Part shown: positions 1-8,400 of the stretch, in pieces
How positions within the stretch are numbered: position 1 is the stretch's first letter
Layout of the letters: each line of letters begins with the position of its first letter
From: Fischerella sp. CENA71
GTDB lineage: Bacteria > Cyanobacteriota > Cyanobacteriia > Cyanobacteriales > Nostocaceae
Reading direction: 5' to 3'
DNA length: 64,000 nt
Assembly: GCA_024239075.1 (NCBI GenBank)
Contig: JANBVI010000025.1
Coordinates: forward strand, 1 to 64,000
Position numbers and translations under genes: made by a program
The notes under the pieces: generated by a model
Told to the model about the DNA's origin: nothing
Seen by the model: the letters and a program-made list of their open reading frames with translations, nothing else
The model's database searches: none

Positions 1-111
1 AAATATCAATGGATTGAGCTCGATGCTTATTCTAGCTGGCAAACGTTTGTTGAATCTCTGGAAAAAATACTCAGAGAATTTGGACAAAACTATGTAATTA
101 ATTTTGAGTAA
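1..111 (+). CDS. 3' end of a probable IS630-family transposase (partial)
   Basis: Thirty-six codons run in from the left edge and end in TAA at 109-111. The visible tail has a tryptophan-rich start, a helical middle (SLEKILREFG) and ends in YVINFE. This resembles the C-terminus of cyanobacterial IS630-type transposases; that is a judgement from memory of the family. Context supports it: the reading frame stops 5 to 7 bases before a TA dinucleotide (117-118) at which a regulator gene on the other strand is abruptly cut, and IS630/Tc1 elements insert at TA. The DDE catalytic core lies outside the window. Confidence 0.5.
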   Translation, partial: KYQWIELDAYSSWQTFVESLEKILREFGQNYVINFE

Positions 112-115
112 CTAC

Positions 116-364
116 TTAAGAAGCACGCTTTAAGCGATTGAGCTGAACGTATCTGTACAGGCTAACTTTCAAAAGCTCAGAGAACTGCCTGTGAAAGTGA
201 TACTTCGAGAATGCAGCAACGCTACTGATCTGATCGACACAAAGGTCATCGTCCAGATGAGTATCGATGTACTCAAGCACCTTGCGGAATCTAGCTAGAT
301 AGATGTTAACAAAAGATGCAGTCAATGAAGTATCCTCAAGAGCCATATTCTCTAGACTACTCAC
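116..364 (-). pseudogene. AraC-family regulator, truncated by insertion
   Basis: This 82-residue product begins like an AraC/XylS DNA-binding domain: residues about 25-80 hold FRKVLEYIDTHLDDDL, VDQISSVAAFSKYHFHRQF and YVQLNRLKRAS, which correspond to the first helix-turn-helix and the linker helix. The family then continues with a second helix-turn-helix (usually a tyrosine or similar after RAS), and here it is missing. The frame ends in TAA at 118-116, made of the TA at 117-118 plus the next base of the probable insertion sequence. The longest frame starts with GTG at 364; an ATG at 346 is also possible. With half of the bipartite DNA-binding domain lost it is unlikely to work as a regulator. 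Confidence 0.7.
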
Positions 365-543
365 TCGGAATTAATAAAGCTTGACAGAAGTTGCTCAATC
401 ACTGCACCAAAGGGCTATTTTGTAGAATTGACATTTCTAGATTTTGATCAAGGAAGCACATCAGGAAAACACCAATCATATGCAGGAGCGCCCGAATTGA
501 TTTTCTGTTCAAAGGCTAAGAATTCGTAGAGTATGCGTAAGTC

Positions 544-1773
544 CTATTGATAATTTCCTTCTTTGGGTGGTGTGGCGATACCCCATCTGATCAAATTTGC
601 TTCCAGTTCCCTAATGAATTTAGTATCTTCTGCTAATAAAGAATGATTTTCGCCCACAGAATCTTTCTGCTCAAGAAAAGCAAATGCTTGCCGAAATTGA
701 TTTGGAGTAGCCTGAATTGGTGAGTCAAAGTGACAAGCAATAATTTGCTGAAAATCCCAATTAGCAACCTGATCAACCCAGTTGAGTACTTGTGTGGGAT
801 CTTGAGGGAAAATCAGAGTTTGTAAGATTGGTGCAACAAATGGACGCCCTTGATTTCGTAAAGCTTCAAACGATCGCTGCCAATTTTCTTGCCATTGAAA
901 TGGAAATACACCAAAATATGCCTTTCTGGAACGATTTGGTGCTTTGAATGCATTGCGAAATGCTTCACTTAATCCTACTGTCTCCAACTTACTGGGACGG
1001 AAATAAATCGCAAATAATGAAATACGTTCCCATCCCTTGCGGCGGTTGGCTTCGTTATCTTCAATCGCCTCTAAGGCGTTGTCTCTGGCGTGAAACAGCA
1101 AGGGATAGGGGTCTAATTGAAAAATTGCGGGTGGTTCTTGTGGTATGGATACAACAGAATCAGTTACTAGTAGAGTATGCGATCGCTTGTGCAAGAAAGC
1201 AACTTCTGCAAAAGATCCTCGTCCCAAGTCAATATCCAAGATTGCATAGTCGAATTCACTACTCATGGGAGCAAGGCTAGGATTTTCTGGGAGAATGTGA
1301 GTGCGTTTAGGAGGAAAACCAAGCCAACTCAATGGTAAGTTGAAGGGAAAACTCCACTGATGGGGAGCAACAAAAACCTGCGCTTGGGGAAAGCATCGAG
1401 CAAAAGGGCCAACGAAGATTTTGTGTTCTAAACCAGAACTGGTGGGCAGAATTATATACTTAACATCACCATAACTTGCCACCAACTCATTCATCATACC
1501 AATACACTCTTTGGTGGGAGCAACAGGCGCATAAACCAACAAACCACCTGTTTCTAGTCTGACAACGGTCATCCGAATCGGGACGATGGTGTAGAGAATA
1601 CCGTGCAACTGGTCAAATGTCCAGATTGTGTCCTCAACGACTTCATGGCAGTATGTCTGTCGTCTGCCATAAGGATAAAGTGGTAAAGCAGGCCAAAATG
1701 GCCATGACCAATCTCTCAAATTAATATGTCGTTTGTGCGCCTTTAACCCTAATTTGCATTCCTGTGCGTTCAT
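544..1773 (-). CDS. DUF4336 domain protein (metallo-beta-lactamase-like fold), 409 aa
   Basis: Recognised as a DUF4336 protein of the cyanobacterial and plastid type, a family without a proven reaction that is distantly related to metallo-beta-lactamases. The N-terminal third carries the family block PLYPYGRRQTYCHEVVED, followed by repeated strand segments (MTVVRLETGGLLVYAPVAPT, VKYIILPTSSGLEHKIFVGPF, AQVFVAPHQWSFPFNLPLSW) and ALLVTDSVVSIP-like sequence near residue 200. No signal peptide or membrane segment is visible, so it should be cytosolic. The stop codon TAG at 546-544 lies within a dispersed repeat (GCGTAAGTCCTATTGAT, 535-551) that recurs near 37162. The 365-543 spacer on its far side contains no gene. 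Confidence 0.8.
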   Translation of the reverse strand: MNAQECKLGLKAHKRHINLRDWSWPFWPALPLYPYGRRQTYCHEVVEDTIWTFDQLHGILYTIVPIRMTVVRLETGGLLVYAPVAPTKECIGMMNELVASYGDVKYIILPTSSGLEHKIFVGPFARCFPQAQVFVAPHQWSFPFNLPLSWLGFPPKRTHILPENPSLAPMSSEFDYAILDIDLGRGSFAEVAFLHKRSHTLLVTDSVVSIPQEPPAIFQLDPYPLLFHARDNALEAIEDNEANRRKGWERISLFAIYFRPSKLETVGLSEAFRNAFKAPNRSRKAYFGVFPFQWQENWQRSFEALRNQGRPFVAPILQTLIFPQDPTQVLNWVDQVANWDFQQIIACHFDSPIQATPNQFRQAFAFLEQKDSVGENHSLLAEDTKFIRELEANLIRWGIATPPKEGNYQ

Positions 1774-1941
1774 TTTGATTCCACCCAGTTTGCGCTCCTA
1801 TTTAATTTTTAACATTCCAGATAACCTCTTAATATCAAGTAAAGTGAATCAGTAATCAATATCAAAATTATTCCTACCAAAAGATAGAGACAATATCTAT
1901 TCTAAACAATTAAGAATAAGTAAACGCACTGATGGTCTTTA

Positions 1942-1981
1942 AAAATCCCCTGCTATTTATTTTTTCAGTAGATAGTAGGGG
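1942..1981 (-). terminator. Intrinsic terminator of the DUF2993 gene
   Basis: Arms CCCCTGCTAT (1947-1956) and ATAGTAGGGG (1972-1981) form a 10-bp stem with one non-Watson-Crick pair. Read on the minus strand the stem is followed by ATTTTTAAA, as expected for a Rho-independent terminator. It sits 35 bases beyond the DUF2993 stop codon. Confidence 0.65.
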
Positions 1982-2015
1982 TTCCTCTATATTTCAAATG
2001 AATTGGAAATTTATC

Positions 2016-2753
2016 CTAAAATTTGGGTATTTGTCTCATTCTAGCTTCGATTAAAAAGACTAAGCTGCCTTTTTGCACTTCCATATTAATAATCCGAAAC
2101 CACACATCGTCAAATTCTAAGTATGGCAAGTTGACTAATTCTTTGATCTTGTTCATCAATGCCACAACAATATTTAGGGAGATGCCTTCTCCTTGAGTAC
2201 ATTTGAAACTTTTCATGAGGATGGGTTGATCTAGAGTACGCGGGGCAAACACAGCCTTAAAGCCAACTTGAGCAGTATGATCTGGTTCCTTGATCTGCAC
2301 AAATCCATCTATTTGAATTGTGCGAGCGCCAGGTAAAGAAAGCTGGATTTTTTCTGGTCGTAAACTTACAGTTTCACCATCCACACTCAAATCAAAGTCT
2401 TTGATTTTGCTACGAACAAAATCGGAGTTCAAGGCGTGGTTAATATCTGCTTCTTTGAGAACTATACGAGCCGTAGTATTTACGGGTTGTTCAAGTTCAA
2501 TTTGACCAAAAATAGCACTAAAAGGATTAATAGAAATGTTATCTGTTTGTATTTCTATTTCTTGTATGCGAACTTCTTGAATTTCTAAACCTTCTCCAGC
2601 AAAAGAAACAATATCTGCTTGTCCTTGAACTATTTTGAGCAAATCTGTTTGCACATCTACATCTATTTTTTCTGCTCCATCCAACTGCTTAGACAGGGTG
2701 TTCTCTGCTGCTTGAGCTAGTAAATTCTCCTCTATTTTTCGTTCTTGTGACAT
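2016..2753 (-). CDS. DUF2993 (LmeA-like) phospholipid-binding protein, 245 aa
   Basis: The whole protein fits the DUF2993 family: an amphipathic N-terminus (ENLLAQAAENTLSKQLDGAEKIDVDVQTDLLKIV), the block VSFAGEGLEI, the segment TDNISINPFSAIFGQIELEQP near residue 75, and a beta-rich C-terminal half ending in VQKGSLVFLIEARM. In mycobacteria the relative LmeA is a lipoprotein that binds phosphatidylinositol. This copy has no signal peptide, so it is probably cytosolic or peripheral to a membrane. Cyanobacteria usually carry several paralogues. It is transcribed alone with its own terminator at 1942-1981. Confidence 0.8.
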   Translation of the reverse strand: MSQERKIEENLLAQAAENTLSKQLDGAEKIDVDVQTDLLKIVQGQADIVSFAGEGLEIQEVRIQEIEIQTDNISINPFSAIFGQIELEQPVNTTARIVLKEADINHALNSDFVRSKIKDFDLSVDGETVSLRPEKIQLSLPGARTIQIDGFVQIKEPDHTAQVGFKAVFAPRTLDQPILMKSFKCTQGEGISLNIVVALMNKIKELVNLPYLEFDDVWFRIINMEVQKGSLVFLIEARMRQIPKF

Positions 2754-3304
2754 GAGCTAGTTTTTCTAAAGTCTTCTGCTTCATTGAAACGCTCATCACT
2801 TATGAGTGTATCTGCATTAAGTTATATATATGACTCTTTCAAATGCTCAAATTCTTGCATAGCCGTAACACAACGGCAATAAAGCAGGAGGAACATCCAC
2901 ACCGCTTTTTGCCTCCCCTAATGGCGTGACTGTTTCTCGTCAAAGCAGAAATTGCTACAGGGAATGTAAACAACGATCGCCTGTTTTCAGAAGCGCATTG
3001 TTGATTTTTGTAATTGCGATCGCCCCAAATCTTTTCCGAAAGAGCGATCACAGTAGCAGTAATTGATTTCAGGTTGCAAAGCTTAACGCTCTGCGATCCC
3101 ACCGAAGCTTTGAGCCTCGCTGGCGCGAGGAGCTACGCTAACGGAGGAAACCTCCGCACCCTTACGGGAAGTCGCGATCGCGCCTACAAACTTCTCTCTG
3201 CGTTCACCTTTGCGTTCCTCTGCGTTTAAAAATAAACTCAAACATTTGCGATGCTCCCCTCAAACTCCGAAATCCTTGCATAGCCGTAAATTCTAGTGGC
3301 CAGG
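2754..3304. other. Gene-free spacer rich in small repeats
   Basis: No credible gene is seen. The motif TTGCATAGCCGTAA occurs twice (about 2854-2867 and 3274-3287), bracketing the spacer. Two perfect mini-hairpins lie side by side: CCTCGC/GCGAGG at 3115-3130 and CGGAGG/CCTCCG at 3142-3156. A CTCTGCGTT-rich stretch at 3197-3227 matches degenerate repeats common between cyanobacterial genes. Short frames on both strands cross these repeats and have no ribosome-binding site. Confidence 0.6.
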
Positions 3305-4084
3305 TTATTCCATAGTTGCACGTAAAAAACGATAACCTAAATCAATTTCTGTCAAATTACGAATATCGCCATACTTTGCATCCCATTCACCACTATTTAA
3401 ATCGGCCGCTAGTGACTTGACTCCTTGTTCTACTAAGTGTGCATCAGTTAAAGGAAAAGACGATATCCCAGCGCGTACTTCAGGCTGTAAATATAATTCT
3501 GGACGCCTCCAAGCTGCTGCTGCAAATAAATCAGACAAATCATGAGGTAATAAAAAAGGTATAGCTTCAACACATCTTTTGGTATTAACTTGCACCAAAT
3601 TTATTAACTCACTCACTGGAAAAAACCGTAAAGCATCTTCCCACAAAAATGGGAAATAATCATAAAGCCATATTTTCTGAGCAAATCTAATATCAAAAGT
3701 TAGCAAAATTATTGCACCTTTTCTAACTATTCGGTGCATTTCCTGAAAGGCTTGGGCGAGATTAGAAAAATGATGAATTGTCAGGATACTTATGACAGCA
3801 TCAACAGAGTTATTTGGTAAAGGTAAATCTTCTGCATAGCCAGTAAACCATTTAACCTTTGCGTCTTCTACCGCTTGTTTTTGCATAACTGGAGATGGTT
3901 CAATAGCATTAACAAAAAATTCTTGGTTAGCTAATCCTAAACTATAACCACCAGTTCCAGCCCCAATATCAGCGATGATGCTACCCTTGGGCAAATTGAG
4001 TAATTCTATTAACTTATTAATAATCCGACGATCAGGAATACGAGTTTTTGAGTATTGTTGACCAATTGAATTATAAATAGGCAT
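3305..4084 (-). CDS. Class I SAM-dependent methyltransferase, 259 aa
   Basis: A Methyltransf_11-type Rossmann fold. Motif I is IADIGAGTGGYS at residues about 38-49, which binds S-adenosylmethionine. An acidic residue follows strand 2 (NAIEPSPVM), then AEDLPLPNNSVDAVISILTIHHF near residues 83-105, the usual post-II to motif III block, and HRIVRKGAIILLTFD. The C-terminal 130 residues are helical and contain FFPVSELINLV. The family resembles UbiE/menaquinone and small-molecule methyltransferases, but the substrate cannot be told. It stands alone, flanked by spacer DNA. Confidence 0.85.
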   Translation of the reverse strand: MPIYNSIGQQYSKTRIPDRRIINKLIELLNLPKGSIIADIGAGTGGYSLGLANQEFFVNAIEPSPVMQKQAVEDAKVKWFTGYAEDLPLPNNSVDAVISILTIHHFSNLAQAFQEMHRIVRKGAIILLTFDIRFAQKIWLYDYFPFLWEDALRFFPVSELINLVQVNTKRCVEAIPFLLPHDLSDLFAAAAWRRPELYLQPEVRAGISSFPLTDAHLVEQGVKSLAADLNSGEWDAKYGDIRNLTEIDLGYRFLRATME

Positions 4085-4282
4085 TAGATGATATCAATTA
4101 AGATTTAAATGCAACACGCTTGGTGTTAAAGATAATTGTAGGCTGAGTTGACAAACAAAACCCAACCTACGCAAAATCAAGTTTTTAACTGCTCTGTATT
4201 CAGAGCGATCGCTTACCGAATTTACCAAGCGATGCTCTTCATCCAAACCTCAAGCTACCCCATGTTGCTAAAATCTGATAGG

Positions 4283-4339
4283 TTTGTAGTAAGCAATGCG
4301 CGTGCTTAAATATCTGAGGACTAAAGTCCTTACTACAAA
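4283..4339. repeat. 57-bp MITE-like element (TTTGTAGTAAG ends)
   Basis: Perfect 11-bp terminal inverted repeats, TTTGTAGTAAG at 4283-4293 and CTTACTACAAA at 4329-4339, enclose a short body with AGGACTAAAGTCCT. It belongs to the same family as the element at 62480-62533. It ends four bases before the stop codon of the cupin gene and may act as its transcript end. Confidence 0.7.
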
Positions 4340-4343
4340 CTCT

Positions 4344-4988
4344 CTAAGACTTACAGGAAATATTGGCATATCCAGAGCGAAACGATCGCACACTTTCCGC
4401 TTCTAGGTTGTATTGATCTCGCCAGCTACAGCCCATGTCATTGCTGAGGACATGAATTGAAATAGAAGGTGCAAATTGTGTGGTAGTTTTTACTGTATGA
4501 ATGTCATTATCAGGAGGCAAAAGCTGATAGATGTCACCTGCTTTGAGTTGCTGTACTCCTATCACTTCTAATTGAGCGTGTCCGGGAATATTCCCTTGAT
4601 CTACACGTCGGTAAACCGTTTTCTCTTGTTTGCCTTTATACAAACCAACTAACCCCCAACTTTGATGATCGTAAATCGGTGTAGAAGATCCAGGGGGAAT
4701 AACTGAACTAAAAATAGTCAGAGAACGATCTTGAGAGCGGTACAGTAACCATTGACCGATACCACCACCTATATTACTGTCAAGATTGGGTTGAGCAAAA
4801 TTGCTTGGTAGCCAACCCTGTGTTTTTAGCAATGCTGAAAAATAAGGTTCCAAGGTGCGGAGTGTATCTGCGTGTTCTGCTGTGTGCAAGCTGATTCCAC
4901 GAGCGATCGCAACGAATTGCAGCAATTCTGGACTATCGATAAACCATTGATCTGCTGTCGATGCTTCTAGAGGGGTAGTGTAAATCAT
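4344..4988 (-). CDS. Cysteine dioxygenase-like cupin (COG5553 type), 214 aa
   Basis: Predicted metal-dependent enzyme of the double-stranded beta-helix superfamily. The cupin core is visible from residue about 85: LTIFSSVIPPGSSTPIYDHQSWGLVGLYKGKQ has the histidine and spacing of cupin motif 1, and the later DIYQLLPPDNDIHTVKT has the histidine of motif 2, followed by SISIHVLSNDMG. Cysteine dioxygenases bind iron through three histidines; the candidates here are in DHQSW, DIHTV and SIHVL. The thiol substrate is unknown. The N-terminal 80 residues are helical. It starts with ATG at 4988 and is monocistronic. Confidence 0.7.
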   Translation of the reverse strand: MIYTTPLEASTADQWFIDSPELLQFVAIARGISLHTAEHADTLRTLEPYFSALLKTQGWLPSNFAQPNLDSNIGGGIGQWLLYRSQDRSLTIFSSVIPPGSSTPIYDHQSWGLVGLYKGKQEKTVYRRVDQGNIPGHAQLEVIGVQQLKAGDIYQLLPPDNDIHTVKTTTQFAPSISIHVLSNDMGCSWRDQYNLEAESVRSFRSGYANISCKS

Positions 4989-5332
4989 AAGAAGTAATAA
5001 ACGAAATCATACGAAAGAAGCAACAATGCCCTATTCTGGGTAACTAACAAACCCCCTGTTACCTCATCTATTAATATACTACTATTTTTATAAAAAACGG
5101 TAAATCGATAGATAATTAGGTTTTTCATCTATAGAGAATATTTCAATTGGTAACAATCAAAATCAAGTGCTTTGGTTTTTGTTGAGCAAAATACGTCAGA
5201 CTATTAAATTAATTTCACTTGATCGGAGACAAGGGGGAGGTAGGGACACAAAGAAGCGGAGAATATTTTTGATTGATTCACCGCGTCTGTTCCCAATCCC
5301 CAATTCCCAATCCTAGAGGAGGTTACAAATTA
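4989..5332. other. Upstream region of the amino acid transporter operon
   Basis: No gene is present. Three heptamers (CCCAATC, CCCAATT, CCCAATC) occupy 5292-5312 and end two bases before the natF ribosome-binding site AGAGGAGG (5315-5322). I looked for an NtcA site of the form GTA-N8-TAC, which would fit nitrogen control, and saw none. The stretch from 5080 to 5220 is A+T rich and probably holds the promoter, which I cannot place. Confidence 0.5.
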
Positions 5333-6382
5333 ATGTTGATGCGTAAATGGTATAAATTGAGTTTCTTGCTGTTGGCTGCTCTTCCCTTGATTTTGTCAAT
5401 GACTGCTTGTACTAGCAGATCAAGAGCTAGTACTAGCCGCTTAGATACAATTAAAAATCGTGGCAAGCTGATTTGTGGTGTGAGTGGACAATTACCAGGA
5501 TTTAGCTATGTCAAAGCCAATGGCGAATATGCAGGATTAGATGTGGATATTTGTCGAGCGATCGCAGCTGCTATTTTTGACGATCCGAAAAAAGTTGAAT
5601 TTCGCAACTTAAACGCCAAAGAACGCTTTACTGCTGTGCAAACTGGCGAAGTAGATATCCTCAGTCGTAATACCAGTTGGACTATCAGTCGCGACACCTC
5701 TGTAGGTTTAGAGTTTGCACCAGTGGTGTTTTATGATGGTCAAGGCATCATGGTACGTAAAAACAGCAACATTAAAAAGCTGGAGGATCTTAAAGATAAA
5801 TCCATCTGTACTCAAACTGGAACTACCAATGAACAGAACCTCAGCGACCAAATGCGACAGAGAGGAATTACTTACAAACCACTGGTATTTGAAGATGTAA
5901 ATACTACCTATGGTACTTATGAACAAGGTCGCTGTGAAGCAATCACTTCTGATCGTTCGCAGCTAGTTTCTCGGCGTAGCGCCTTCTCAAAACCTGATGA
6001 CCATGTAGTGTTGGATTTAGTACTTTCTAAAGAGCCTTTAGCACCCGCAGTCGCTAATGGAGATTCTAAATGGTTCGATGTTGTTAAATGGACTGTATAT
6101 GGTTTGATCAATGCAGAAGAATTAGGTGTGAATTCGCAAAATATTAGTCAATTAACTAATAGTAGTAACCCAGAAATCAAACGGCTTTTAGGAACAGAAG
6201 GAGATTTAGGAAAAGGCGCTGGTCTATCAAATGATTTTGTCGTCAAAATTGTTAAGAGTGTGGGAAATTATGGTGAAATTTACGAGCGTAATTTAGGTAA
6301 AAATTCAGATTTAAAACTAGATAGAGGTTTAAACAGACTTTGGAATAAAGGTGGAATTATTTACGCTCCCCCATTTCGATAA
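5333..6382 (+). CDS. natF: Polar amino acid ABC transporter, periplasmic binding lipoprotein, 349 aa
   Basis: Solute-binding component of the AapJ/BztA type, called NatF in Anabaena (N-II system for acidic and neutral polar amino acids). I chose ATG 5333 because AGAGGAGG lies 10 bases upstream; a longer frame from 5273 would run through heptamer repeats. Residues 1-26 form a lipoprotein signal with lipobox MTAC and Cys26. The mature part has the family blocks KLICGVSGQLPGFSY, YAGLDVDICRAIAAAIF, RNTSWTISRDTSVGLEF (the sequence that binds the alpha-amino acid group) and ICTQTGTTNEQNL. It heads an operon with two permeases and an ATPase (5333-9141). Confidence 0.88.
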   Translation: MLMRKWYKLSFLLLAALPLILSMTACTSRSRASTSRLDTIKNRGKLICGVSGQLPGFSYVKANGEYAGLDVDICRAIAAAIFDDPKKVEFRNLNAKERFTAVQTGEVDILSRNTSWTISRDTSVGLEFAPVVFYDGQGIMVRKNSNIKKLEDLKDKSICTQTGTTNEQNLSDQMRQRGITYKPLVFEDVNTTYGTYEQGRCEAITSDRSQLVSRRSAFSKPDDHVVLDLVLSKEPLAPAVANGDSKWFDVVKWTVYGLINAEELGVNSQNISQLTNSSNPEIKRLLGTEGDLGKGAGLSNDFVVKIVKSVGNYGEIYERNLGKNSDLKLDRGLNRLWNKGGIIYAPPFR

Positions 6383-6391
6383 TTGAAAAAT

Positions 6392-6413
6392 CCCAGAAAT
6401 CTGTGGATTATTT
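6392..6413 (+). terminator. Small intercistronic hairpin between natF and natG
   Basis: CCCAGA and TCTG(T)GG at 6392-6406 pair as a six-base stem with one bulge, followed by ATTATTTTTG. A weak terminator or RNA-end stabiliser here would let the binding protein be made in excess over the permeases, as is common in ABC operons. The stem is short, so this is tentative. Confidence 0.3.
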
Positions 6414-6423
6414 TTGTGAAGTA

Positions 6424-6458
6424 AATCCAAAATCCAAAATCCAAAATCCAAAATTGAA
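6424..6458 (+). repeat. Heptamer array ending on the natG start codon
   Basis: Four copies of AATCCAA (6424-6451) are followed by the variant AATTGAA (6452-6458), whose last base is the A of the natG ATG. The next bases are TGACTCC. No Shine-Dalgarno sequence is left in front of natG. The same arrangement is found at 49994-50021 and, on the minus strand, at 23366-23385. Confidence 0.85.
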
Positions 6459-7375
6459 TGACTCCTATTTGGTATAACCGTAAATTTTGGGCTATTATTG
6501 CTCAACTTAGTGCTGTTTTTATTGCAGTTGCGATCGCACTCATATTATGGATAAACCTGACAGATAATTTGCAGCAGCTTGGTATTCAATTGGGGTTTGA
6601 TTTTCTTAATTCTCAAGCTTCCTTTGATATTAGTGAAACTCCGATAGCTTATCAAGCTTCTGACCCCTATCGTCGGGCTTTATTAGTAGGTTTAATCAAT
6701 TCTCTGCGAGTAATAATCTTTGGGATTATCCTTGCTACAGTTGTTGGTCTCATTGTCGGTGTCGCACGATTATCTGATAATTGGTTGGTGCAAAAGCTGG
6801 CTTTAATTTATGTGGAAGTTCTGCGTAATACACCTTTACTTTTGCAATTATTTTTCTGGTATTTTGCAGTATTTTTAAGCTTGCCACAAGCAGAAAAAAC
6901 AATTTCGTTTTTGGGATTAATTGAAATTAGTAGTCGGGGAGTTTTATTTCCTTTTGGAATTCACTTTTCTCCAGAATTATCAACATTAGCTCTTGGCTTG
7001 ACTTTGTATACCGGATCTTTTATTGCGGAAATTATTAGAGCTGGGATTTTATCAGTACCGAAAGGACAATGGGAAGCAGCAAAAGCATTAGGTTTTAAAT
7101 CAGGATTAGTCTTGCGTTTAGTTATTTTTCCCCAAGCTTTGCGGTTAATTATTCCACCATTAACAAGTCAATATCTGAATTTAGCCAAGAACTCAAGTTT
7201 AGCGATCGCGATTGGTTATCCTGATATTTACTTTGTGGCTTCTACCACTTTTAATCAAACTGGTCGGGCTGTAGAAGTGATGTTGCTAATTATGATTACT
7301 TATTTAACCATAAGTTTAGTTATCTCCTTCATGATGAATTTGCTCAATCAGACTGTGCAATTCAAGGAAAGATAA
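6458..7375 (+). CDS. natG: Polar amino acid ABC transporter permease 1, 305 aa
   Basis: Inner-membrane permease of the HisM/AapQ type. A first membrane segment lies at residues about 12-30, then a periplasmic stretch, then the binding-protein-dependent permease domain from about residue 70 (ALLVGLINSLRVIIFGIILATVVGLIVGVAR). The EAA loop that docks with the ATPase is WEAAKALGFKSGLVLRLVIFPQ near residue 204. EVLRNTPLLLQLFFWYF is typical of the family. The start is unusual: ATG 6458 has no ribosome-binding site and follows a heptamer repeat. natH begins five bases after its stop codon. Confidence 0.87.
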   Translation: MTPIWYNRKFWAIIAQLSAVFIAVAIALILWINLTDNLQQLGIQLGFDFLNSQASFDISETPIAYQASDPYRRALLVGLINSLRVIIFGIILATVVGLIVGVARLSDNWLVQKLALIYVEVLRNTPLLLQLFFWYFAVFLSLPQAEKTISFLGLIEISSRGVLFPFGIHFSPELSTLALGLTLYTGSFIAEIIRAGILSVPKGQWEAAKALGFKSGLVLRLVIFPQALRLIIPPLTSQYLNLAKNSSLAIAIGYPDIYFVASTTFNQTGRAVEVMLLIMITYLTISLVISFMMNLLNQTVQFKER

Positions 7376-7379
7376 GCAA

Positions 7380-8399
7380 ATGTCAAATGAAAATATTCGC
7401 AAATGGCTCAAGAAGAATCTTTTTAATAGCTGGTACAACAGTATATTGAGTATAGTTTGTGTTTGGTTGCTAATCTATGCAATTACAAATATCTTTAACT
7501 GGATATTTAGCCAAGCACAATGGTCAGTCATTCGAGCTAATTTACCATTATTTTTAGTAGGTCGTTATCCTGCTGAACAGTACTGGCGATTATGGTTAGT
7601 ACTGGCTATTATTTTAAGTCTTTCAATAGTCTCATGGGCAGTTTTTACAAAGCGTCTTGCTAGCCGTATGAATGCGATTTTACCTATAGCATGGGCGCTA
7701 TCTTTTCCAGTAGTATTGTGGTTAATTGCTGGTGGTTTAGGGCTACAGCCTGTAGATACTAATTTATGGAATGGTTTACTATTGACTCTGGTAACTGCTG
7801 TGATCAGTATAGTGATTTCTTTTCCTTTAGGTGTTCTTTTAGCATTGGGGCGTCAGAGTAAATTATTTGTCATCAGAAATTTTTCGATTCTTTATATCGA
7901 AATTGTGCGCGGACTACCATTGATTGGCATTTTATTTTTAGCTCAGGTGATGCTACCCTTATTTTTACCAATAGAATTTCGTTTAGATCGAGTCGTCAGA
8001 GGTATTGCAGGTTTAACTCTTTTTAGTGCTGCCTATTTAGCAGAAAATGTGCGTGGGGGATTACAATCAATTCCAAGTGGACAATATGAAGCAGCTAGAG
8101 CTTTGGGATTGAATACTCTTTTGATGATGTTATTCATTATTTTACCCCAAGCTTTAAGAGCAGTAATTCCGGCTTTAGTTGGGCAATTTATAGGATTATT
8201 TAAAGATACTTCCTTATTATCAATTGTGGGATTGTTAGAATTAACTGGTATTTCTCGTTCAATTTTGGCACAACCACAGTATTTGAATCGTTATGCAGAA
8301 GTTTATTTATTTATTGGCTTGCTTTATTGGGTATTTTGTTATGCGATGTCCTTAGCTTCGCAGCGATTAGAAAAGCAATTAGGACTTGGAAAAAGGTGA
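7380..8399 (+). CDS. natH: Polar amino acid ABC transporter permease 2, 339 aa
   Basis: Partner permease of the AapM/BztC type. It has extra N-terminal membrane segments (about 18-40, 65-85 and 95-115) before the transport domain that starts near residue 125 ([28 protein letters not shown]). The EAA motif [32 protein letters not shown] is near residue 236, and [17 protein letters not shown] corresponds to EVLRNTPLLLQLFF in natG. The insert between helices, longer than in natG, is normal for this subunit. Its stop TGA (8397-8399) is separated from the ATPase ATG by one base, so the two are probably translationally coupled. Confidence 0.87.
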   Translation: MSNENIRKWLKKNLFNSWYNSILSIVCVWLLIYAITNIFNWIFSQAQWSVIRANLPLFLVGRYPAEQYWRLWLVLAIILSLSIVSWAVFTKRLASRMNAILPIAWALSFPVVLWLIAGGLGLQPVDTNLWNGLLLTLVTAVISIVISFPLGVLLALGRQSKLFVIRNFSILYIEIVRGLPLIGILFLAQVMLPLFLPIEFRLDRVVRGIAGLTLFSAAYLAENVRGGLQSIPSGQYEAARALGLNTLLMMLFIILPQALRAVIPALVGQFIGLFKDTSLLSIVGLLELTGISRSILAQPQYLNRYAEVYLFIGLLYWVFCYAMSLASQRLEKQLGLGKR

Positions 8400-8400
8400 A

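Noticed and set aside
3014-3229. Overlapping short frames on both strands
   Set aside because: They run through small hairpins and dispersed repeats, without ribosome-binding sites.
4989-5332. NtcA binding site upstream of natF
   Set aside because: No GTA-N8-TAC was found; near matches have the wrong spacing (for example 13 bases).
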